A DNA stretch of 28,815 nucleotides, from NCBI GenBank assembly GCA_000827495.1, contig KN817532.1, forward strand, positions 533,691-562,505, read 5' to 3'. Position 1 is the first letter of the stretch; each line of letters begins with the position of its first letter. The notes below the pieces were generated by a model, which worked only from the letters and a program-made list of their open reading frames with translations, did no database searches and was not told where the DNA came from. This stretch comes from Hypholoma sublateritium FD-334 SS-4. Lineage: Eukaryota > Basidiomycota > Agaricomycetes > Agaricales > Strophariaceae. Both the position numbers and the translations under genes were made by a program. Positions 10,028 through 18,490 of the stretch are shown piece by piece.

Positions 10028-11728
10028 ATGGCAAAGATAGCTGCAAACAAGAAACCTCAGTGCAACAAGCCAGACAAATCTGAGAAAGGAGTCCGAGCTG
10101 CTGAGTCAAAACAGGGATCCCAGAACAACAAAAACAAGAAGCCCACCACTGCTAAAAAGATACCTGAACAATCCAAAGATGAGGAAAAGAAAGGCAATGA
10201 CATTGAGGATTCATCTATTGATGTTGAGTATGTGCTCATAAACTGTTTGGTGTTCAAGTGCTGTCTCAGTTGATAAAATCTCCAATAGCTGGACAGCCGA
10301 TCTCACCTGGAAGTTAGTTAATTCTATAACAGATGACGAAGTAGTCAAGCAGGGACTGTTCCCTGCTTCTAAAGAAAATCTATCAATCTCGAAGGGAGGT
10401 AGCAAAAGCAAAACTGATCATCATTGGACTTTGGCCCAGCATGTCTTTATGTGCAATGAAGTATACGGAATATCCTTCATTCACACAAGCATTAAAACAG
10501 CAGACCAGAAGGTGTGGGGGATGAAAATAAAGAACTGTTTGCAATGGTAAGTCATGTCAAAGTCGTGCTATTTGCATCACTCACTGGTTTGACTGCATGG
10601 ATCAGTACCCGCCTCTAGGATCGTGAAAGATGCACAAAGCTTTATCAATGAGATGGGCCAGACAGGCATAGGCATCATGAAGAAATCTGACCTAGATATG
10701 TTGCTCAACAACCACATAACTAACTATTGGAGTACGTTTACACCAACCTCGTTATGTGATCTTCTCAAAATATGACACCTTCTCCACACATCCAGCACGC
10801 ATTCGAGAGAAGCACCCATGATTCTGGGCCATCAAGGTTCTCATCTCTGAGTGCCCAAATGTTGTTCCTGCTGGTGTTGGCAATAACAAGAGTGGTTTTG
10901 ACTTGAGCTATCTTCAAGCTGAAGATATGTTCTCTGAAGGATCTAGACCTGAAATCGACAGTATCAGTTTGTCACCAGAGCCTTTGGACAGTATGGCCAT
11001 GAATGTGACAGAGGAAAAGCATGAGATAGGTTGGCTGGTTGCTGCTGATGATGACAACTCTGATGATGATGATGATGGTAAGCTTTGATTTGGATATAGG
11101 ATAAACAAACTCACTGAAAGACCTATCTACTCGTTCAGAGCTTCCAGCTGCGATAACTATTCCCTCAAAGAAATGGAAGTATGAAGACAGCAGCAGTGGC
11201 GATGTGGATGAAAAGAAACCTGATCTCAAGGTGGCTGACAACAACAAAAAGAAGATCAAAGGTCCATGTGTGGGAAAGTCCACACCTGCCAACACATCAA
11301 CAGCAGTCACCCAGAAACCAAAACTGCCCCATGAAGCAAAGCAGTTTGCTAACCTCGCCACATGCAAAGAAGAAATCACTCAAAAGGCAATTGATTTGAA
11401 GAAGACTAAAGTTCTGAATGCTCACAAGAAATCTGTCACAAAAGTCAAAGCTCAAGCTGACATCAAAATGAATAAAGATAATCTATATGCTCAGCTCGCT
11501 GTCCAAAAGCTTGAGCTCGAGTATCAATTCAAACTTCAAATGGCGCAGATGGGTCAGTCAAATAATTTAAATATATATTCCAGCTCACAACCGCATGCAT
11601 CAGGATCGGGACTTGCATCAGGGCCAGCTGCTGGTGGGGGATTTGAAGGTGGAAATGGGTGTACCAACTTAATGGACAAGCTCAATGACTTTAGCCAATT
11701 TGAGTTTGAGCACTTTACAGACACTTAA
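10028..11728 (+). pseudogene. Myb/SANT-like protein gene, 5 exons, one stop codon
   Basis: Exons 10028-10227, 10289-10546, 10619-10731, 10796-11077 and 11139-11728 join in phase to 481 codons. The head is Lys-rich. Then comes WTADLTWKLVNSI..GLFPA..KTDHHWTLAQHVF, a Trp-rich helical pattern as in Myb/SANT-like domains of transposon-linked proteins, then IKNCLQWIVKDAQSFINEMG and ECPNVVPAGVGNNKSGFDLS. An acidic run (DDDNSDDDDDG) and a coiled-coil-like tail (QLAVQKLELEYQFKLQMAQM) follow. Codon 199 is TGA (10819-10821) where the pattern KHP-x-FW suggests Trp, so this copy is probably dead. Other junctions are clean, so decay is recent or light. PIF/Harbinger transposons often pair such a DNA-binding protein with their transposase, and one lies 5 kb downstream on the same strand; that pairing is inference. 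Confidence 0.65.
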
Positions 11729-11750
11729 AGAATCAAATAACAATTTTGCT

Positions 11751-12050
11751 TTATTCCAATTGCGAGGACATGCTGAGATCAGAAATATAAACTCCCATAT
11801 CATTCCTATGTTCACAAGCTTGCCTTTGATACCTCTTTGCCTTTGCTTCAAATAATTTTTTCTTCAACAATTCCCGCTGCCATTTTGCAAGAGCAAGGCA
11901 TGTAGTTGCATGGGCGGAATTTGGGAAATCCCCATCGGAGCTAGCTGTGCTTGTTGACAAACCCTCATCAATAAATGGGTCATCAAAGTTGTTGTCCAAA
12001 CCTTCATTTCCATCCTCATGTTCATGCCTCTCCGCAGCTTCATGTCGCAT
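11751..12050 (-). CDS. Hypothetical protein, acidic then basic coiled-coil tail (partial)
   Basis: A 99-codon minus-strand ORF beginning at the ATG at 12050 (MRHEAAERHEHEDGNE). An acidic middle (NNFDDPFIDEG) and a Ser/Thr patch lead into an amphipathic basic segment (ALAKWQRELLKKKLFEAKAK). It converges on the Myb/SANT-like gene, with only about 20 bp between the two stop codons. The frame is open a little upstream of the ATG (IHAFAMRHE) behind an AG that could be a 3' splice site at about 12075, so earlier exons may exist between 12080 and 12290. The family is not recognised. It could be a relic of a transposon accessory gene. Confidence 0.4.
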   Translation of the reverse strand: MRHEAAERHEHEDGNEGLDNNFDDPFIDEGLSTSTASSDGDFPNSAHATTCLALAKWQRELLKKKLFEAKAKRYQRQACEHRNDMGVYISDLSMSSQLE

Positions 12051-12290
12051 GGCAAATGCATGAATACTGATATATGCTGAGACCCAGCAGGTAGCAAGAA
12101 CATGGCTTCTTCTGGGTGAAAACTTCGAAGTAGACCACCTTCTCCCCCACTCTGTGAATGATTAGCTTGTTGCATGGTCAATTCTGACCAGATAGACATA
12201 CTAATACATGTGTTAGAAATGTCTTTATTAGCACTAAACCTGTGCATTTTGATCTGTAAAATAGCTGCATTTAAGACAAAGTTATTCACT

Positions 12291-12879
12291 GAGCAAGTAG
12301 AACAGAGTCACAGCTGAAACTCAATTGCATCTGCTGTCACCCTGGGTGCTGGGTCTGATTCAACGGTTGAAATAGGTAAATATGACTATTATCTAAAGCT
12401 TCGGTTTTACAGAATTTGAATATCTGCTCAAATGACTTCTCCATAAACTATCTATGGATGTACACTTAAAATACTGTATTTGGGACATTGTACAATGATT
12501 AGGGACCGCTCCGAGACGTGGTAGACATCGTTAGAACTGCATTTAAAATCCACACAACCTCAAAAAAATAACTAAAAAATCCGATCAGAACTGACAGAGA
12601 TAGATAGGCAAATACAACGAAATAGTGGCTTTACCAAAATGTGGCCTTGATTGAGATTGATTTCGATTTTACCAATTGCTCTACTACTGAAAATTTTGTT
12701 GGCCACCTCAACAAGCTGATATAGGAATTTTCACCAGGAGGGCATCTGGAAAGGTCTGTTAATTATTCTTGCATGAAATCTTTGAGCTTAATTATATATG
12801 CAAAGGTCTAAACACTTCTGTGTCTTTGTCTCTACTTATTCTGATCCAACTTCCGGGAACCTACATCTCGGTCCTAAAC
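12291..12879. other. Non-coding stretch
   Basis: AT-rich, with stops in all frames at short intervals and no convincing repeats, RNA gene or coding pattern. Confidence 0.4.
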
Positions 12880-13153
12880 CTGTAGGAAATCAACCAACTG
12901 CTCAAATCACACGTCACAGGGCACTTTGAGCAGAGCACTTTTTGAACATTGTCACACTCACAAATATTTTTGAGCACTTATTTTGAAAAAAATCGCATCT
13001 GATTTCAAAATTTTGCTTTATATAGAGCAAAAAAGTCCAAAATTTGAGCACTATAACTAGTTGTCACTCAATTTTTTTCTTGTGAGCACTTGAGCACTTG
13101 CAAAAAAACTGTCACACAAATTTCCAGCTGAGCAGTTGGTCGATTTCCTACAG
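12880..13153. mobile_element. 274-bp MITE-like element
   Basis: The ends form an inverted pair: ctgtaggaaatcaaccaactgctca at the left, and the same with one mismatch (ctgtaggaaatcgaccaactgctca) in reverse complement at the right, followed by further partial matches (gtcacag/gtgacag). The interior repeats the word gagcactt in both arms. No coding capacity, and no target-site duplication was found. It lies about 150 bp upstream of the start of the gene at 13307. Confidence 0.65.
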
Positions 13154-13306
13154 TAGCTGTGGTGCTGCACCAATATCAGATGTAAGCTGTACTTTTACAT
13201 AGAATATTAGCATAAGCACTAACATGTTCAATAGTGATTTAAGTTTTTATTTCCACCAGGATTGCAAGCTCTTCTCCAAGTTCACCTTCAGAATATACTC
13301 AATATA

Positions 13307-13928
13307 ATGGCTTGCGGGGCAGTAACCAATGTCGCTGAATCTGGGAAAGCAGTACAGGACTTTGCTCAAAAGTAAGTTATTCGTTGATTAATAACCATTT
13401 GAAATTATATGGTTCTAATCTCATTGTAGATCGATTTTCTCTCATATCTACACATATATGCAAACGGACTTCCAACCCTCATTGAGCTTTCCCTTCTGTG
13501 AGAAGCTTGCATTAAATTTCTGCATATATGGGAGAGATTCTCTTCACACAGTGCTACAAGACAGCCAAAGCCTTGGCTCCCACAGTGGTGTAATGGAATT
13601 CACCGCTTCCGGGAAACCACCAAATCACTACCAATGGTCTCACACTGCCAAATCCCCATTGGGAATGCAGGTTAGACTGCAGTGTGATTGTGGACACATG
13701 TATATAGTCCAGATCACAAACACACTTGGGATCAAAGACACTGGTGAAGCATCATATACAATCACCCACCAATGCCCTGCTCAAGACTGCAAGCGATCCA
13801 TGTCATACTCCCTTCCAGAGGGTGCCATGTAGCTTGATGACAATCCACCTGTCAAGGGCCCGCACAGAGGTTGGTTTGTGACACAATGGGTATCTGCAGC
13901 AGATAAGACTACCATGGACATTGACTAA
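13307..13928 (+). pseudogene. Small Cys-rich (zinc-ribbon-like) protein gene, 2 exons, one stop
   Basis: Exon 1 is 13307-13371 (MACGAVTNVAESGKAVQDFA). The intron is 13372-13429 (58 bp, GTAAGT..TTGTAG with a TTCTAAT branch-like site). Exon 2 runs to 13928; together they make 188 codons in phase. The protein has two Cys pairs, QCDCGHMY (C107, C109) and HQCPAQDC (C137, C142), suggesting a small metal-binding ribbon. A TAG at 13830-13832 (codon 156) interrupts it, but the frame runs on as LDDNPPVKGPHRGWFVTQWV to a TAA, so the stop is probably a mutated Trp codon. The frame is also open upstream of the ATG to an AG at 13259, so a further 5' exon is possible. The family is not recognised. Confidence 0.5.
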
Positions 13929-14514
13929 AAACATATTACTGGGTGGTATATATGAATAGAAATGTTTGATCACACAAGTATGTTGAACTATATACTCTAT
14001 GCACAGGGGAACTTCATACACGCACAGGCCTACCCTTTCTGGCTTGTTATGACAGCGAGGGAAACCATAAAGAGATGGAAGTGGCAGTTTGACTGTGTCA
14101 TTGGGAAATATGTGTAAGGACGTGTCCCGCGGCGTGTTGCAACTTGCAGATGTGTGTATCAAAACACTGCATGGGGACAGATGCACTGCGTGCGGAGCCT
14201 GCCCACACTGATGCATGCATCCGCGGCAGAGGCTAGGGGCTCACTGGTATCCAACGCTCAGAACGGCAGGCGTGGTGCATCGTTTGCCACGCTCATGCCC
14301 ATCTGCGCTCCGCCGTGCTCCACCACTCACTGTACTTAATGTACAATTGTCAATCTGGCCCACTTACACAGCATGGACAGGACATCTTCGTGAAGTGCTG
14401 AGCTCCCCTACAAGTGCGAAGAGGGAGTTCGTAGCGGTGGCGCGCATATATCCATGCGCGGTGGTGGGGAAAAGGTACATATTGGCTGAGTCTGAGGTGT
14501 GTGCTCGGACGCGC
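13929..14514. other. GC-rich island of unknown origin
   Basis: From about 14100 to 14510 the sequence is clearly richer in G and C, and in CpG-like words (gcgcgc, cgcggt, cgccgtg), than its AT-rich surroundings. Two overlapping plus-strand ORFs (14154-14339 and 14215-14538) cross it, but neither has a recognisable domain and they use different frames. It could be a captured fragment of host or foreign sequence; no gene is called. Confidence 0.35.
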
Positions 14515-14666
14515 ATCAACCATAGCTGCTGTATTTAAACATCAAACATGGGTAGCTGCCTAACTATGTTCATGCATCCACAAGGGTAGTTGCCTGCCGC
14601 CTTGGGTAACTTCCCAAAAGCAACTTCCAGCCCAAATTATTTACATTAAGAGCTTGCTGAGTGGGC
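14515..14666. repeat. End related to family A TIR
   Basis: The words gctgctgtatttaaacatcaa, catgggtagctgcc and gccttgggtaac parallel the left end of the element at 1887 (gctgctgttttcatgtatcaa, catggtagttgc, gccttgggaag). A weak candidate for the opposite end lies just right of the foldback element, at about 16057-16110 (gggtaactatcctatg in reverse complement). If so, the foldback sits inside another family A element; this is tentative. Confidence 0.4.
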
Positions 14667-16056
14667 AATGCCCTAGTGCCATTTTCCGGCATGAGCTGGC
14701 ATTTGGCTGAGTTTGAAAAAAAAAAGAAAAAAGGTGGCAAGGCCGGCTTGAGGGCATGAAAATTTCCCACGGTCAGTTAAAAATGCGAAAATTGCCCAAA
14801 AAATAAAATCCAATAGAAACACAGTCAACTGCCCATTTCTTCTGCTTAAAATAGATTTGGTTATTGCTAAATTAAGATATAGGTGCCTTGAAGGCTTCAA
14901 AAATTCCCATGGTCCCTCAAAATTGCGAAATTTCTAAAAAAAATCAGTTTTTAATAAATGAAATGCACCTATTTTATTGATTACAGTACAGCTATTTAGA
15001 CCTTGTATAGATCTTTCTCACGCATATTATAACATGTTTATCTGAGCAGAACTGACTATGAAACAAGCTAATCATTCAATAGGAGAAGGGGATGGTAGTC
15101 TACTTTGGAGTTTTCACCTGCAAGACATCCTTGATCTGCTATACAAGCATAACAACTATATAGATAGATATTACCATGGCCTTATCTAAAAGATTTGAAG
15201 GTAATCCATCAAGAATTGACAGAAGTAGACTCTTATCTGTGCTGGGAGGGGAAGGAAAATGATGCTACCATCAGTGCAGATGGGAGTTTTCACCTATTAA
15301 ATTTGTTTGATCTGCTATGTATACACCTCAAGTACATAGCTGGGAGCTTCCAAATTCTTATCTGAAAGATTTGAAGGAAATCCATGAAGAATTGACAGAG
15401 ATAGAGTTTAATTTGTTGTGAAGAAAGGCATAATAATGCCACCATCAGTGAGAATTGCTTAATAAGGAAAGCACCAAATAAGGACATGAGTGTACATTTA
15501 CAAAGCTATGAATATTTCGCATTTTTATGTGATTTTTCCTGAATTTCTTTGTAATTTGTGTTTCTATTTATAAACTCACCACTGGCTTTCCGCGGATGTT
15601 TTGCATTTTTCTCAATGAGGAAAAATGCTATCAATAAGATTTTGGCAGATTTGGAAAGTGTGAGACAGGACCTACATTATCAGTTTTTTCTATTTTTAGA
15701 CTATATCCCAAAATAGTACTAGGTATTTCTATCTTTAGGCAAGAGAAATCAGCAGCCAAGTTCATTTATTAAAAACTGAGATTTTTTTAGAAATTTCGCA
15801 ATTTTGAGGGACCATGGGAATTTTTGAAGCCTTCAAGGCACCTATATCTTAATTTAGCAATAACCAAATCTATTTTAAGCAGAAGAAATGGGCAGTTGAC
15901 TGTGTTTCTATTGGATTTTATTTTTTGGGCAATTTTCGCATTTTTAACTGACCGTGGGAAATTTTCATGCCCTCAAGCCGGCCTTGCCACCTTTTTTCTT
16001 TTTTTTTCAAACTCAGCCAAATGCCAGCTCATGCCGGAAAATGGCACTAGGGCATT
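14667..16056. mobile_element. Foldback element with 296-bp near-perfect arms
   Basis: Arms 14667-14962 and 15761-16056 are reverse complements with only a few differences, mainly in A/T run lengths. Both begin aatgccctagtgccattttc at the outer end. Identical peptides can be read outward in both arms, an effect of symmetry and not evidence of a gene. The loop (about 800 bp) contains an imperfect tandem duplication of about 175 bp: 15107-15282 against 15283-15455, sharing ggagttttcacct, gatctgctat, aagatttgaagg and gaattgacag. No transposase and no clear target duplication. The near identity of the arms suggests a recent origin or gene conversion between them. Confidence 0.85.
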
Positions 16057-16465
16057 TCCAGTGGTCAAGCACATAGGATAGTTACCCTATATAGTATATA
16101 ATGACTCATCAGTGACCTACAATGTCCCATCATTAATGGTGACAGTTGCCATCAATGGTGACAGTTGCCATCAATGGCAACCAACATATGTCACATCAGT
16201 AACAAGGGCAATGGAAACAAACAATGTAGTGTATAAAACGGGCCATTTTTTTCCAAATGGCCTGACTCGGTCACCGAGTCCTGTTCGCATGCCTCATTCG
16301 CACATCTGAGCACATCTTGGGTGCCCCTTTCAGTAAATGATGGATTTGTTTGGAGGTCCCTTTCCGAAAATTTATTACTAAATATGGACTTCTGCTGTGC
16401 AACCTTAACAACCTCAGGACATGTTTAAAGTCCTTCACATGCAAAGAAATCTGTCTCGGACCTGA
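16057..16465. other. Non-coding stretch with a short duplication
   Basis: No gene. At about 16138-16182 a 20-bp unit (tggtgacagttgccatcaa) occurs twice in tandem. The remainder has no recognised features. Confidence 0.4.
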
Positions 16466-16650
16466 AGTGCTTCAGTTCCAAGACAAAATAGCTCGGGTGC
16501 GAGGTACTTCGGTTGCAAGACAATATGGCTTGGGTGTGAGATACTTCGGTTGCGAAGCAAAATAACTTGGGTGCAAGGTACTTCGGTTGTGATACAATAT
16601 GGCTCAGGTGCAAAGTGTTTTGCATGCAAAGCAAAATAGTTCGGGTGTGA
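16466..16650 (+). repeat. 37-bp minisatellite, 5 copies
   Basis: Tandem units start at 16466, 16503, 16540, 16577 and 16614, exactly 37 bp apart. The core reads ggtacttcggttgcaagaca followed by atatggcttgggtgcaa. Copies 2-4 are closest; copies 1 and 5 are more diverged. There are no unique spacers between units, so it is not a CRISPR-like array. It ends about 320 bp upstream of the Harbinger transposase start. Confidence 0.85.
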
Positions 16651-16765
16651 AGCACAAAGAAATTGTGCAATAACAATGTAATATTGCCTCCAGCAGATGC
16701 CCGAGAATATCCGAACAACATTAAACTTGGTGCATACAATAGGGACATATATTTCCAGCCGCAGC

Positions 16766-16797
16766 GTCGCAGCAGCTGTGATGCTGCGAGCTGCGAC
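16766..16797. repeat. GC-rich hairpin upstream of the Harbinger transposase
   Basis: gtcgcagc at 16766-16773 is the exact inverse of gctgcgac at 16790-16797, and further gcagc/gctgc words lie between them. The GC-rich stem stands out in AT-rich sequence, about 175 bp before the transposase start codon. It could be a transposase or regulatory binding site; function unknown. Confidence 0.5.
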
Positions 16798-16971
16798 ACG
16801 GAGTCGGCCGAGATTTCAAAGTCCGCCATGTGGCTGCGTCACGCAGAACTCATCAGATAACATAGATTACTACTGTACCACTCTATAATGTCTCTCTGAA
16901 GCTACATAAATTCAATCATACCTTCAAAAACACTTAGGCAGGAGTTGATAGACTCCTACATTCTGTCAACC

Positions 16972-18184
16972 ATGACACATAATGTCATTTCCCCTCCCGA
17001 AACACTGGAGGAATCTATCAATAACTTCCAACAAACTTTGGACTTCATCTCGTGGATTGAAAATACACATTATCTCAGGGAACGGCCCCATGTTCTGAAG
17101 CAAGGAAACATTGACCTAGCTTGGGATTTTGCATCTGACCCTGATCATCACCACCGATTTCTCAATATGCTTTGGATATCCCCCACTGTCTTCAACAATC
17201 TCTTATCTCTGATTGAGAACCATCCTATCTTCAAATCTGAAAATAACTGTGGTCAAGCTGCTGTGGAGCTCCAGCTAGCAGTGACTCTTTACCGCATGGG
17301 ACGATATGGCAATGGGGCAAGTGTTGAGGATGTTCCTCGTATGGCAGGATGCTCTGAAGGTTCTGTGGAAAACTACACCCACCGCTGCTTTACTGCTATC
17401 CTCTCTTTACATGATCAATTTGTTCGCCCATTGACACCAGAGGAAAAGGAGGTGGAGAAAGCTTATATGGATAATCATCTTGGCTTCAAGGGTCTTTGGC
17501 GGGAAGGATGGGTCATGTACGATGGAACTATTGTTGTTCTCTTTCGCAAGCCTGGGCAGAATGGGGATGCATATTATACACGCAAGTCAAATTATGATCT
17601 AAATCTTCAGGTATGTATTTATTAATTCACTTCATATCATTCATTCATTTATTTATAACCAGGTCGGAAATGTACCCTCAAATCTTCGCATTGTTGATTA
17701 TGCCCATGGCATGACTGGATCCGCTTATGATGCCACCGCATTCAAGGAGACAGCTGCTTCCCTTTATCCCGACTGGTTTTTCTCAGGTGAAGAATTTGCA
17801 TGGGTCGACTCTGCCTATAGTGTCAACTCTCGGACCATCCCTGTACACAAAAAACCAACATTACTTGATCCTAAAAATGCCTTATTCAACAAAACAGTTG
17901 CACACCTTTGTGTTCGGTTTGAGCACTGCATGGGTGCCCTCAAGGGTCAATTCCAATGTCTGCATGGACTCCGTGTAAAAATCAACTCCAACACCGACCA
18001 TGGCAATGCATGCATGTGGATCTCAGTTGCTATCATACTCCACAATATGGTCATTAATATGGAAGGAAATGAAGCAGCTCAATACTTCATCAATGCTCAT
18101 GGACCGCAAGAGGAGCAGAATGATACTGGCATATGGGAAGATGAACAGGTCAATATGAACAATGATGATAATAATGCCAAGTGA
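16972..18184 (+). CDS. PIF/Harbinger-type DDE transposase, 2 exons, intact
   Basis: Exon 1 is 16972-17610, the intron 17611-17662 (52 bp, GTATGT..AACCAG), and exon 2 17663-18184; the protein has 386 aa. The ATG at 16972 is the first in frame. A helix-turn-helix-like segment (VELQLAVTLYRMGRYGNGAS..SVENYTHR, about 98-138) precedes the catalytic core. The likely acidic triad is D184 (MYDGTIV), D236 (MTGSAYDATAF, matching the family's G-S-x-x-D-x3-F block) and E300 (RFEHCMGALKGQF, matching the E-x-x-x-G-x-L-K block). WVDSAY lies between the last two. An acidic Asn/Asp tail ends the protein. Length and motif order suit a full transposase that cuts and pastes PIF/Harbinger DNA elements. No stop or frameshift is present, unlike most neighbours. 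The element's own TIRs were not located; its 3' flank was split by the element at 18204. Confidence 0.85.
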
Positions 18185-18196
18185 CAAAGATTGGTT

Positions 18197-18203
18197 AATG
18201 AGC
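18197..18203. repeat. Target-site duplication, left copy (AATGAGC)
   Basis: AATGAGC lies directly outside the left CCCAGTCAAAA end and is repeated, without mismatch, directly outside the right end at 27101-27107. Only a length of 7 satisfies the match; shorter lengths fail. Confidence 0.8.
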
Positions 18204-18214
18204 CCCAGTCAAAA
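18204..18214 (+). repeat. Left terminal inverted repeat CCCAGTCAAAA
   Basis: Eleven bases identical to the reverse complement of 27090-27100. Just inside is a small hairpin, ctcgg..ccgag, at about 18220-18236. The remaining stretch up to 18490 holds no gene and would carry the 3' UTR of the 496-aa protein gene. Confidence 0.75.
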
Positions 18215-18490
18215 ACGCCTCGGGGTTCTCCGAGATAAGTCTAGCCACGGAGAATTGTGGCAGCATTAATATGTTTGTTTCTCAATGAAATTCTATGCAA
18301 AAAGATTTGAAACAGGTCATATCGATCTCAATTCTATCCAATAATATATCACTCAGTCATAGATTGAGCGAAGTAGATCCAGATATTTTGAATTAGGCAA
18401 TGATTATGTAATATATATTTAATCGATGATACACAATGTGCTGAACGGGATCGAAAAAGGCGCAGCGCTTGCACAGAACTACTTGGGAAG

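Noticed and set aside
10228..10269. Alternative 42-bp first intron in the Myb/SANT-like gene
   Set aside because: The AG at 10268-10269 gives an immediate stop; the AG at 10287-10288 restores frame and a more normal 61-bp intron.
13182..13259. Upstream intron that would add an exon before 13260 to the Cys-rich gene
   Set aside because: Joining the candidate GTAAGC and CCAG sites creates an in-frame TGA; not supported without transcript data.
14673..16081. Two ORFs (minus 14673-14900, plus 15824-16081) with identical peptides
   Set aside because: They are the same sequence read outward from the two arms of the foldback element; the identity follows from the symmetry and no domain is present.
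16466..16650. Possible CRISPR-like array
   Set aside because: Units abut with no unique spacers and diverge gradually; it is a minisatellite in a fungal genome.
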